From Eumeta japonica (taxonomy: Eukaryota; Arthropoda; Insecta; Lepidoptera; Psychidae): a stretch of DNA of 64,000 bases. Positions within the stretch are counted from its first letter, which is position 1; every line of letters starts with the position of its first letter. Positions 1 to 10,059 of the stretch are shown here, in pieces. The stretch lies in the NCBI GenBank assembly GCA_005406025.1, contig BGZK01000525.1:248001-312000 (forward strand), given 5' to 3'. Both the position numbers and the translations under genes were made by a program. The notes under the pieces are model-generated. The model did no database searches, was not told the DNA's origin, and saw nothing but the letters and a program-made list of their open reading frames with translations.

Positions 1-1238
1 TGTTTAATTTAATTAATTATTTGTTGTTATTCGAAAAAATAGTTTTAGTGCCTCATTTAGGATAAGTATTCATTATTTCGGTAGACCGTTCCGATGTTAG
101 GCGACCGAAGGTTGGGATTGATTGAACGATTTGATGTAACGTTTGCCATGATACACCAATGGTATATGAGTGATGAACTGTGTTGATACCGTGAGTGGTT
201 CGTCAATAAAGACATGCTTCATCGGGCTTTATTGCCTTTCTAGGCAAGAAAATGATCCAGCATTATCCAAGATCAAGACTAAGACTGTACGATATTCGAT
301 TGTTGCATAGACCGACTCAACTTTTGCTTCGTGAATGCGTTCATTTCGTTGTTTTAAAAATGTGTGTCCGTGCTATGTTTTGTCTGCAAAAACAGTTTCA
401 ATACGTCCAACATTATACAAAAGATAATATAAAATTCAAAGCAGTCAATCGTTTATTGAGTTTCATTGAACTGAAATGTAAATAGCTTTGATTTAATGAA
501 TAATCTCCTTATCACTCAACCGACTCGTAAATGTATTCTAATTGATCAACCCACCCACTCGTGTCAATGAGCGACGAAACTCTCCATGAATCGTCCGCAT
601 TTGTCATACGATCGGTCGTCGACTTTTTTACATACTGTTGTAATGTGATTCACGAATCTATTATTGATATCGACCGTGGGTAAAGTTGTCATACACTTTG
701 ATAACACTATAAATATTTTTTCCGCTTGTAGATTACACAGAGAGACAAAAGCTATGTTAATATTCCATATTTATTAACAATTAATGTACTTTATATGTAG
801 TATTTTAATAGTATTTTAATGACAAGGAATATTATAAGTAAAACGAATCACAAATATGTGACCGATATAAAATAATGCACGGTGGTAATAAATAATGCCC
901 TGAGGGAATTTATGCGAAAGGATTATTTCCTAGGAAGCTCTCAGGGGAAATATCAAGCTTTTCAATATTTAGGAAATATGCTTCGTAGATTTTACTTCCA
1001 GTTTCATAAATAAAACAGAATGGTCTAGCCTAATTCCTAATGGGGCCTTGAAAGACTGTTGACTTTTTAATTTGACTTGTAATCTTAGGATCTCAGGGAA
1101 TAGTCTAACAAATAATATTTTTTAATACATATATCACTGATTTATTTAACATTCAGGTGAAATCAGATGTTGCTGTGCTGAAACATTAGGAACCCGATAC
1201 ACGAGCGATCTCAGTCTGAGTTATTTTCTTCTTAACAG
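1..1238. other. No supported gene; probable intron
   Basis: AT-rich sequence with no coding stretch that I can support. Because the exon at 1239 starts in mid-codon, this stretch is presumably intron of the membrane-protein gene, with earlier exons outside the window. The 77-codon open frame at 252-485 has no recognisable motif. Confidence 0.5.
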
Positions 1239-1337
1239 AAACTGCTCACGTGGCGCCCCTCATCGCCGCGGGGCTGGTCATAGCGGCGCTGCTGGTGGTG
1301 GTCATCTGCTTGGTGATCAAGTGTCGTCGAAGAAGGG
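1239..1337 (+). CDS. Transmembrane exon of a single-pass membrane protein
   Basis: This exon encodes a hydrophobic helix of about 25 residues (core APLIAAGLVIAALLVVVIC) followed at once by a stop-transfer Lys-Cys-Arg-Arg-Arg-Arg, the signature of a type I membrane protein. The acceptor is a pyrimidine-rich run ending TTCTTAACAG and the donor is GTAACT. The exon enters with two bases of a split codon and leaves with one, which fits the next exon exactly. Local GC content is far higher than in the flanks, as expected for conserved coding sequence. The ectodomain lies outside the window. The protein could be an immunoglobulin-superfamily adhesion molecule (Fasciclin III, Roughest/Kirre or similar), but nothing visible decides this. 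Confidence 0.85.
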
Positions 1338-1630
1338 GTAACTCGCTCATATAAATCATCGATATTTCAAGTATGCACGTTATAATTCGGTGCAATACAT
1401 GATACTTCAATTTATAGCAACAAATTTTATATCTACTCCAAACACTTGATAAATGAATTGAGAAATAAGTATTTGCACGTTAATGAAAAGACTTTTATTT
1501 AATGATTTTTATGTGCTCGTATTTATTATTATATTTAACACAATAATTACGAAATTTACTTTATAGTGTATTTTGTTTGCTTGAGTTTATATTTTAATAT
1601 AATTGACTTTGAATATTTTTTCCATTGCAG

Positions 1631-1664
1631 AGAGCGTCGAGTACAAGACTGATGATTTAGACAG
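1631..1664 (+). CDS. Short juxtamembrane exon (34 nt)
   Basis: A micro-exon that completes a Glu codon from the transmembrane exon and adds Ser-Val-Glu-Tyr-Lys-Thr-Asp-Asp-Leu-Asp, leaving two bases of the next codon. The acceptor is TTTTTCCATTGCAG and the donor is GTACCT. The acidic residues and the lone tyrosine right after the Arg cluster suit the start of a cytoplasmic tail. It is supported by phase agreement on both sides: G plus AG upstream, and AG plus C downstream giving Ser. Confidence 0.75.
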
Positions 1665-2724
1665 GTACCTATTTTGTGGCAGTGTGTCTGTTTATTCTTT
1701 CCTGAATCATTTATAGGAAACAGAAGTTGCTGAAAAAACCATAAAAATATAAGTATTACAATATTACTTTGAGGTTACGAGTAATAAATTTCATCTCTAA
1801 TTACTCTTCGTTATCGTACCTCGAACGTAATTCGTACTCATTAGTAATATTAACTTCGCTATATTTAACCAACGTTCTGAAACAAGCATTTTCGAGTTAG
1901 CCGAGTAAAGTACATTCCATATGTATATATTTTAATTGTATGTCATATTTTCAAATCGAATGCATAATTTTGAAACAGAAGAGCAGCCAAATCCTTTCAA
2001 GTTTGACACTAATCAAGGTTCCATAGTCAACAGGACCTTTATAGACTCACCTTGTCCGTATGTCTGTCTATCCATGACTTAGCTCAGATATACTTAAAAT
2101 TGGAAAGCTATAATCTGGCATGGTATGTAATCTCGCCTACAGAGTGGAAAAGAATAAAATTAAAAAAAAAAATGGTGAACCTCCCCTACACGTACAATGA
2201 GCATAATTTTTTTCTCGTCTATCCCGTGATGTTGAGTGTATTCGGATAGGTCGTTCAAAAATATCGCGGACGCGTGAAAACCATTCAGAGACTCGTATGA
2301 GATATATTTAATTTTAAAATGTTAATTTTTGTTAGAGTCAAGTGTCCCCCACTCCCTTTCCAGCTAGATTATTTTTGGATATGTGAAAAAAATCACGGTA
2401 GTACCTAAGTACATAAAGAAGTAAAACTAAAAGAATAAGTAAATAAAAAATTATCACAACTAAGTAGGTTTTACAAGTTAACGAGTAATAGTCGACCAAC
2501 TTATAAACTGTACTTGAGCAAGTAAAAAGGAAAATTTCAATTAAAAAGATGAATCAGCAACACTATCGATTAATGTTATTTTGTACATTTTATATTCTTT
2601 ATTTAATTAATCCAAAAAATTTTAATCATTTTGCTTTGTATTTTGTGATGCGCTAATGTAAGTTATTCCAAACGCCAGTAGGTACCTACCGATTGTTTTA
2701 TATTAAACAAATCGTAATCTGTTC

Positions 2725-3447
2725 TAGTCTAGTCGACAAGTTCTAAATCGTGTTAATTCTTGATAAAGGTCCTAAAAATATGTGAGATAGCTCATTGGAT
2801 TCGGAATGAGGTCTAGAAAAATGTACTCGAAGGATTTTACTGCATGATAAAAATTGCAAAAGTTATTAACAAATTAAGTAGAAAAAAAAGGTATTTCGTT
2901 TTTTGGCAATTACTTAAAAAGTATTAATAATATTTAAGAAATTAAAAAAAAAAGATTCATAAAGAGGAGAAAATTTTCAAGAAAAAAGTCCTAACTCCCG
3001 AGACTGTAGCTCCATTATTTATAATTTTAATTTACTGCTGATCTTATTTTCAGCGCGGCCAATACAGCATGGCCAAAAGCTAATTATGATTTTTAAAGAG
3101 GAAATAATTTCTTAACTAATTATTTAAACAATAGAAATATAAAAAAAATGATTTTAAACAATTAAAAATTTTTTTTAAGAAAAATTTTTTTAAAAAGTCA
3201 TTATTTTCCCATGACAACTAAATAGTAAAAAAAAATTTTTTCAAAATATGAAACTACTTTATTTGTTTATAAAAAATTATAAACAAATGCCGGAAATTTT
3301 TTCCAGGTGGAATAATTACAAAATAGCCATAACTAAAATTTGATTAAAAAATTTTTAATAACATTGTTGAGAATTTTAATTTTTGTTAAATTAAAAATAT
3401 ATAAACAAAAAACACAAATTTAAGATAATTTTATAACGTGGTTTTTT

Positions 3448-3483
<36 letters not shown>

Positions 3484-4090
3484 AAGATCTCCAAGAAGCT
3501 AAAAATTTATAGCCCAATTATTTAAACTTTTATACCGTATTTTGTAAAAATAATAGCCCACGAAAAAATACTTAGTTAACAATTGTTTAGCTTTTTGAAA
3601 AATGAACAAAAAAATTTTTTTCCAACGGGACTTCATTCTTTGAAATGTTCTAATGACACCATAATTTTTTAAATTTTAGTATTGATATTTAATCCTATAA
3701 AAAATTATTTTATGTGATAAACTCTGTTGAGCGGCAGCGCGGCCATGCTGTATCGGCCGCGCGGAGTCTTATTTTCAGCAGTAAATTAAATTTATGAATA
3801 ATGGAGCTACAGTTTCGGGAGTTAGGACTTTTTTCCTGGAAATTCTCTCCTCTTTATGAATCTTTTTTTTAAATTTCTTAAATATTATTAATAGTTTTTG
3901 AGTAATTGCCAAAAAACCAAATTTTTTTTTTTTCTACTTAATATGTTAATAACTTTTGCAATTTTTATCATGCAGTAAAATCCTTCGAGTACATTTTTCT
4001 AGACGTCATTCCGAATCCAATGAGCTTTCACACATATTTTTAGGACTTTTATCAAGAATTAACACGATTTTGAACTTGTCGACTAGACTA
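2725..4090. repeat. Large palindromic (foldback/MITE-like) element, 350-bp arms
   Basis: The left arm at 2725-3074 is repeated in reverse complement at 3741-4090. Matching landmarks include TAGTCTAGTCGACAAG at the outer edge, a shared run around CTCCATTATT and a GC-rich inner end containing CAGCATGGCC. The arms match almost throughout with scattered substitutions. The 666-bp loop is very AT-rich and holds no ORF of note. This is the structure of a non-autonomous DNA transposon or foldback element. No transposase is present and I could not define a target-site duplication. Confidence 0.85.
3450..3481. repeat. (TA)n microsatellite
   Basis: An uninterrupted AT dinucleotide run of about 16 units inside the loop of the large palindrome. 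Confidence 0.97.
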
Positions 4091-4304
4091 TTCTCTAAAA
4101 TGCAAATCAATACTGCGCAGTCGTATTTTAAGAAAATTTGGTTGTTAACTCGATAATTATCGTCTGTATGAACGAATTAAAGAAAAAAGTAGATAAACTC
4201 TAGATTAGACAAACGCATAGGCACTTTGAAGTCAACTATCTTAAAGAACTTTTATATTCGTATACGTTACACATTTATATATTCCAAATTTATTTATTAG
4301 TCTA

Positions 4305-4850
4305 AAATCCGGCATCAGAAACATGTACCCTCATTTGTTAATTGAATCAAATAATATTTTACAGGCAGCTAACAATATGATAAATTTATGAGAACAATGT
4401 CTGTCGCCGTAGTCCTGGTGATATTTATTAATGAATTAAATAATAATTAGTTCCTTGCTTTTTATGTTAATTGCACATCGCAAGTACAAAACTTGTGAAT
4501 ATGATGTTTTACACCTTGTTACAATGGGCAGCGACCTTTATGGCTGCTACAGCTATCTGTCGTCATGTGTAAACAGGTAGATAAACATAAGATATCTCCC
4601 TCATATGTTAATTAAAAAATATTAATACGTATGCAAATTTTACATAATTCTAATTATATTTACAAGTGGCAGTGACCGTGAAATTATTTGCAGCCTGCAT
4701 AAAAGAAATAAAGCAATTAATGTCAATGGCAGCAGGACTACGGTGGCTGACACTGTTCTCACAAATTTATAATATGGTTATCCGCCTTCAGAACATTATT
4801 TGATTCGATTAACAGATGAGGATACATTTTTCTAATGCCCAATCTCATAC
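4305..4850. repeat. Diverged inverted repeat beside a splice acceptor
   Basis: The segment at about 4310-4440 (ACCCTCATTTGTTAATTGAA, then an AATCAAATAATATT motif, then ATAAATTTATGAGAACA) is found in reverse complement at about 4720-4850. A third, more diverged copy lies between them at about 4588-4690. It appears to be an old MITE-like element. Its right arm runs to within about 28 bases of the C-terminal exon. Confidence 0.65.
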
Positions 4851-4876
4851 TGTATGTTGTGTATGACACGAAATAG

Positions 4877-5027
4877 CGAGAAGACGGTGCTACCGGCGGA
4901 CGCGGTGTACACGCCCCGCGGCGGCCAGCCGGCGGCGGACGGCGGGCGCGACGGCGCGCGCTACTCGCCGGGCGCGCTGCAGGTCCGCCGGGCGGCGCTG
5001 GTGCTGCAGCCGCCGACCACCGTGTGA
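4877..5027 (+). CDS. C-terminal exon, short tail ending in a PDZ-ligand-like TTV
   Basis: Read in the phase dictated by the previous exon (AG plus C gives Ser), this exon encodes a 49-residue GC-rich tail: EKTVLPADAVYTPRGG at the start, a Gly/Ala/Arg-rich centre, YSPGALQ, then VLQPPTTV and TGA. The last residues Thr-Thr-Val fit the class I PDZ-ligand pattern (S/T-x-hydrophobic), as is common for junctional adhesion proteins. The acceptor (ACACGAAATAG) has a poor pyrimidine tract, so the exact start is less sure than the frame. The internal CTGCAG at 4977-4982, followed by GT, ends in phase 0 and is a possible alternative donor to the exon at 6896. A strong GTGAGT donor motif at 5032 lies past the stop codon. 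Confidence 0.7.
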
Positions 5028-6895
5028 TAGCACGCGTGAGTGTGCGCACCGCCCCGCCGCCACACCCCTCACCCCGCTCGGGGCGTTCGTGAAATGTTCG
5101 GAATTTCAGGGTCCGGCGGTTCGACGTTGCCAGGTGTCGAACCGGCCAGCTAAGCCGGACGCCTAGGTGAAAAGACCGGGCACCTTGAATTATTGAGGAC
5201 TTTGTTTTGGAATATTATTAATATGACAAACATAATGAAATAGCAATAAAATTGATTTGATCAATCGCTGTACTAGTATTGAAACGAAAAACAAAATAAA
5301 ACCTCTTCGATAATTAAATAACAATTTGTACGACAATGTTAATATTTCTGATTGGCAGAAGCCTGCTTTAAAAGCTTTAAAAGTTTCTTCTTTGATTTTT
5401 AAAATTGACTTTTAAGCTCTTTACGTCTGAAAAACTTTAAATTAATTTCTACAACTAATATTTTACCTGAGTCTACAATTATTATTATTGCTCTCTTTGG
5501 ATCATTGTTGGCCAATTAAAAAAAAAAAACACTTTCAACGCTTGCACTGTGACCTGGAATGGCATAATAATATCGGGAAAGAGTAAGGAATCCTAAAAAC
5601 AATCTAGATTATTCATAGATTATTTCAGTAGGTCCAAAAAGCCCAACTTATACGGACGCCTGGCAACGCCAGTCATGTCGCAGGCCCATTGTCTTGGCAC
5701 ACATAACTTCGACCGACAAGCGTACAATTCGTTTTATTACCGATAAGTGAATTGAGATTTCGTATCCGATAAGGACAGTGAAATTCCGCACGAACGCCCT
5801 TGGCTTTTACCGTACGCTTTGACCCTTTTGGTTTAGGCAGGTTTAGGGTCTTTCCGTAATTTGGTTGTGACGAGCCGATGGTGTTTTGTAAATAAGAGGC
5901 GGTACGATCCAAATTATGCGCATGGACGAAATATAAATATAAAGCATTAAGTCTAAAATGAAAAGAAGGAAAAATATAATCCACTGCATACTTATTTATA
6001 TTTCAGTAAAAAGAAATACTGTTTCAATTTACTAATGCGGTTTATATCATTTTTAAATCGGGGAACGGTTTACTAACAAGACGTATTCGTATTATTTAGG
6101 TACAAATGAAAAGAATAAAATAAATTTCACGAGTTTGTTTCATTTGCTTGATTCATCAAATACGTTAAGAACTAATTTCTATTCGAGCAAAAACTTTCTA
6201 ATATGAAATATTGTATTCCTATTGGACAAATTATCTTACTAAATGATGATTTGAAAAATGACTCAGTCTTCGCATTAGTTGCACTTTATTGACCCTAGTT
6301 TAGGGAGTATATGCAAAAGAAGTGCGCAGTGCGTGGAAAAGTCTAGACTTTGCATAGAATATGTTTTTATTGAATTCAATGTATCTGGATCACATGTTAT
6401 TACGACAATATATAATTTGTATTGTCATAATATATATTTTCTATGTAATAAATATTTTCAATGCGATTCAAAAATTTAATAAATTCGTCGTGTAATTTTT
6501 CTCAATGGCCATATATTCAGTGTCAATTACCCATTTGACCTCATAAAGGTTTCTAGACCTTGGACTTATGTTATCCAATTTTGATTGGACGCTATTGCCA
6601 CTAATATGTTACGTTTATTGACGTTACCCGTTTATGACACTATATACGATAATACTTAGTTTTATTTTTTCATATCCATTCACCACATCAGTTTAGGATT
6701 GGTTGTAATAAGTTCGTTGACAAAGTAATTTATTTAAGTACCGACTAATATAGTAATTGGATGGTTAAGGTTTAATGTGTGATTAATTATATCGCATGAT
6801 ACATCGTAAAGGTAATAAAAGGTTGAATTTGTGTGAAAGCCAAAGTGTGTGTTCTTATCATATTTTTAATATACAACTGATTTTAAATTTTTCAG
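5028..6895 (+). other. 3' UTR of the short form / intron of the long form
   Basis: Starts GC-rich, including a CGGTTCGACG...GTCGAACCGG inverted motif at about 5116-5145, and becomes AT-rich. No exon is recognised. The 103-codon frame on the minus strand at 5673-5984 has no known motif and was not accepted. Confidence 0.5.
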
Positions 6896-7696
6896 GCAGC
6901 GCTTACCTCGCTAGAAAGAGAAGCCAAAGAAAACGTCTACGCGGTGTTAGATCCGCATTTACAGTACGAAATCACTATTAACAAACACGGGGAACCGCCT
7001 AAGTATTTATCGCTGTCGAGACCTCTTACGCACCAAAGAACTCACGCTTTCGATCCACAGAATATTCATAGTAGGGACACTAGAAACGCTTACTTCGATG
7101 ACAGCAGATTTTCTACGTTCAAAGCGAGCACGGTCAAAAAGGACGACGTAAGAAGATCTAATAGAAGTAACGACAGAAGAAAGAATTTGAGCGGTCAAAG
7201 GAATAAAACTCATGCCAACAGAGACGTACAGTATGCTAAGGATCCCCATTACAACGAGGAAATTAAATCGGCTGATAAGTATTTACAGAATGAAAAGTAT
7301 TCTAGATTATACAACAGGCATGGATCGGGCAGAAGTCAGAACGAGAACAAAATGCACTCTATCAGCTTCAACAGGGAGCCGAGAAAGTTTTCGGATAGAA
7401 GTCTGAGATTCGACGCTTCACTTATGGCACGGGAGAAAAAATCCACAGACAATATACAACCCGAAAAATTTTTCGGTAGAACAGACGAGGAGAAATTGCA
7501 ACAAGACATCAATAACAATCCGGACGAGTACAAACCGAAGCCTGGAAAAGTAAAAGAAATAGCATCTAAGTTTAATAGGAATTGCTTGGAGAGTCATCGG
7601 CCGAGTACCAAATCTAAGAGTAGGCCGAAACCTTTACAGAGTTACGGGAATCAAGCTTATTTGGACCATGTATTCCCTGACGCAGTAGAAATTTGA
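6896..7696 (+). CDS. Terminal exon encoding a long basic cytoplasmic tail
   Basis: A 266-codon open frame follows a good acceptor (TTTTAAATTTTTCAG) and ends TGA. It starts AALTSLEREAKENVYAVLDP, so the track-style start at the GTG of 6944 is only an internal Val. The exon opens in phase 0 and so joins in frame to a donor at 4982/4983. It does not join to the exon at 1631-1664, because that phase meets a stop at once. The tail is hydrophilic and rich in Arg, Lys, Asn, Ser and Asp, with many tyrosines (NVYAVLDP, LQYEITI, PPKYLSL, NAYFDD, PDEYKPKP) that could be phosphorylation sites. A KVKEIASKFN segment sits near the C-terminus. I do not recognise the family. Uninterrupted length, sensible splice sites and phase agreement make it a real exon, probably an alternative C-terminus of the membrane protein. 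Confidence 0.72.
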   Translation, partial: AALTSLEREAKENVYAVLDPHLQYEITINKHGEPPKYLSLSRPLTHQRTHAFDPQNIHSRDTRNAYFDDSRFSTFKASTVKKDDVRRSNRSNDRRKNLSGQRNKTHANRDVQYAKDPHYNEEIKSADKYLQNEKYSRLYNRHGSGRSQNENKMHSISFNREPRKFSDRSLRFDASLMAREKKSTDNIQPEKFFGRTDEEKLQQDINNNPDEYKPKPGKVKEIASKFNRNCLESHRPSTKSKSRPKPLQSYGNQAYLDHVFPDAVEI

Positions 7697-7858
7697 TGGT
7701 GTAGTTTCATGAAAAAAAAAATATTAATAAGATCTCATAAATGGAAATTAATGTAATCGTAGATAATACTTATTTAATAATTGCAAATTTGCCAATTTAG
7801 TATGAATTAGTATTAGCAATAATTTCATTTCCAATGGTTGCTGTTTAAAGATCATTCA

Positions 7859-7864
7859 AATAAA
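7859..7864 (+). terminator. Polyadenylation signal AATAAA
   Basis: AATAAA lies about 160 bases after the stop codon of the 266-codon terminal exon, at a suitable distance to end the long transcript. Confidence 0.5.
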
Positions 7865-8970
7865 AACAAATGTAGTTTAGATTATGGGATTGGTATTCCG
7901 GGATTCTTTCTGTATTATTGTGCATAAATATGAATCGTCAGTTCTAGGAATAGATCTGGAAAGCAACAGATTTCTTTCTATATAGATATTACTTAAAAAA
8001 AAAAGCTTACATTTTAGTCAAGGTTCTTTTAATATTTAATGAACAGGATCGTGCGTCATTTCCTATGATCTTTTTTCAAATAACTTTGCCAAGGAAATAA
8101 AGTCACTGCATCGGTAGATTACGAAACGTTTGTCATTAAAATTACTTTTCAAAATGATTTGAGTACACTCCTAGAGTCAGCTTAAAATATCAGACCAGTA
8201 CGGAAAGGAATTGGCGGTGGTATGAGATATTTCCAGTGTTGTGTTTCTCAGAATCTATTAATTAATTTAATATATAATTTCGTTGGAAAAGGCAATTTAA
8301 AAATAGAGGAAACGGTGTCTATCCGCGAAAATACGTATGATAGTAGCCGTTCTTAAATACTATAAAGTTTGTATTATTTTGTCACGTCTAGTACTATACA
8401 GTAGTACAACAAATAGGTGGGTATTGTGTTTTCAAATTTTTTTCTTATAAATATTCCTTATTATGAATAATATTTATATTTATGAATTTGATAGGCTTTT
8501 GATAATATAGGATGGTTTTGTGACATCCACCACTTCCAAATTTTATATTCACGCTTTCACGACTACAATGATTTTAATATTCAACCGCCAGATGTTAAAA
8601 GACTTCCAAACATCGCAAAGCATCAAAATAGAAAAACAGAACTACTCTTACATCGACGAAATGACTAAACGTTGTTGGCTTCCCGATAGGCGTAGCATAC
8701 GATATTGGCTTCTCTGCCGCGTTGATGTTCACCATGTGTCCTTTCTCTTTCTGTTGTCAACAAATGTTCTCATTCTTTCTCTTTCTTTCTCTTCGTTCAA
8801 CAGATATCAATGTCATTCAAAATAACATCTAAAAAAGATAATAATAAAGTCTTTTGTAAAAGATTTATTTGCCTCGAAAATATCTCGTATATTCTCACTT
8901 ATATTTACGTGAGTTGTGTGACACGAATGAACGTAACTTTGTTCGATGTTAAAATTCTATGCTTTTCTGT

Positions 8971-9005
8971 TTCGATGTTGCCAGTTGTTTTCTGGCAACA
9001 TCGAA
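8971..9005. repeat. Perfect 14-bp hairpin
   Basis: TTCGATGTTGCCAG (8971-8984) is followed after seven bases by its exact reverse complement (8992-9005). Confidence 0.85.
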
Positions 9006-9991
9006 GTTTTCTGTTGCGCGTGACCTTCTACGAGTTATTCATGTGTCATAGTTAGATAACCTCTATTTCTGTGTGTACTTTGTCGTTTATATTTAAGAGT
9101 AATTATTTGCATACAAAGCGCATAAAGAAGTAAAGAAACATAGCGGCTTAAAATTCGGAACTTCTTGTGACGAACAAAGAGTAGACTTATTCAACAGTGA
9201 ATCCTCACAATTTTCTCGAATGTATTAGTCTTTAACTAAAGAAATTAATTTGTGAATGGTTCACATGAAGTAATTTTGTAATATTTTATAGATGTATAAG
9301 TGCAATAGAGCTTTATCGATGACTGCGTTCCGGCGGAATATTTAAAGGGTTTCGATATTTCGTAAAATGGTTTCCATTTTACTGTAGTATTTTCGTTTCC
9401 TCTCATCAACAAACTGACGTTTTGTTAAAATTGCCTTTCTGCCAACGATATTATATTTCAAACATGTCAAAGATTAGAAAAACGAGTTCGAACTTCACGA
9501 CAAAAAAATAATATTATCTTATAACGTTTAGAATTTAGTACTTAATAATATTGCATTTATATAAAAATTTAATTAGTTTTTAGAAATAATTTTTGTTTTA
9601 TTTCAGTGGATGAAAAGATAAATATTCATTGCACGAAGTATATCAATACAATTTTTTTTTTTATTATTACTGATATTGTAATATACTTATATTTAGTGAT
9701 TAGTTTCCATATTTATCAAACTTCATTATATCAAACGTCACCTTCTATGAAAATTCGTAACACTATTTTTCATGGAATTGCAAATATATCAAATATTAGT
9801 AAAAAAAACTGTGAATAGTGTCAGATGATTTCAAACATCAGTGTCTTAAAAATACAACTACATTTCGGAAAATCTATTGTTATCAATGTAAGCGGGGTGT
9901 ACAGTTGTCACGTTACTTTATTCGTATCAAAACAACATCAGGGCTAAACCAGTAGTTTTTTACTGACGTAAACGTTGGTAGAATATAAAGC

Positions 9992-10059
9992 TAAATTTAC
10001 GGAACTGACGTCAGCTAATGTGTATTATTTTGTTAGCTGACGTCAGTCCCGTAAATTTA
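9992..10059. repeat. 27-bp hairpin containing a TGACGTCA palindrome in each arm
   Basis: The left arm at 9992-10018 and the right arm at 10033-10059 are reverse complements with one mismatch, separated by 14 bases. Each arm contains TGACGTCA, the consensus CRE (CREB/ATF-type) palindrome. It could be a tiny transposon remnant or a chance regulatory site. Confidence 0.85.

Larger units (their letters stand above)
1665..4876 (+). other. Intron carrying palindromic elements
   Basis: About 3.2 kb between the juxtamembrane exon and the C-terminal exon. It contains a large inverted repeat with 350-bp arms (2725-4090), a (TA)n run inside that repeat's loop, and a second diverged inverted repeat (about 4305-4850) that stops less than 30 bases before the next exon. 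No coding sequence is seen. Confidence 0.6.

Noticed and set aside
252..485. 77-codon plus-strand frame near the left edge
   Set aside because: No recognisable domain; reads like random translation of AT-rich DNA.
4759..5072. GC-rich open frames on the minus strand
   Set aside because: They are antisense shadows of the C-terminal exon at 4877-5027. High GC keeps all six frames open, and the minus-strand peptide runs into an old inverted repeat.
5673..5984. 103-codon minus-strand frame
   Set aside because: No motif, no splice context and base composition like the flanks; length can arise by chance.
7007..7533. Minus-strand and second-frame ORFs within the tail exon
   Set aside because: Overlap the well-supported 266-codon exon and show no protein-like features.
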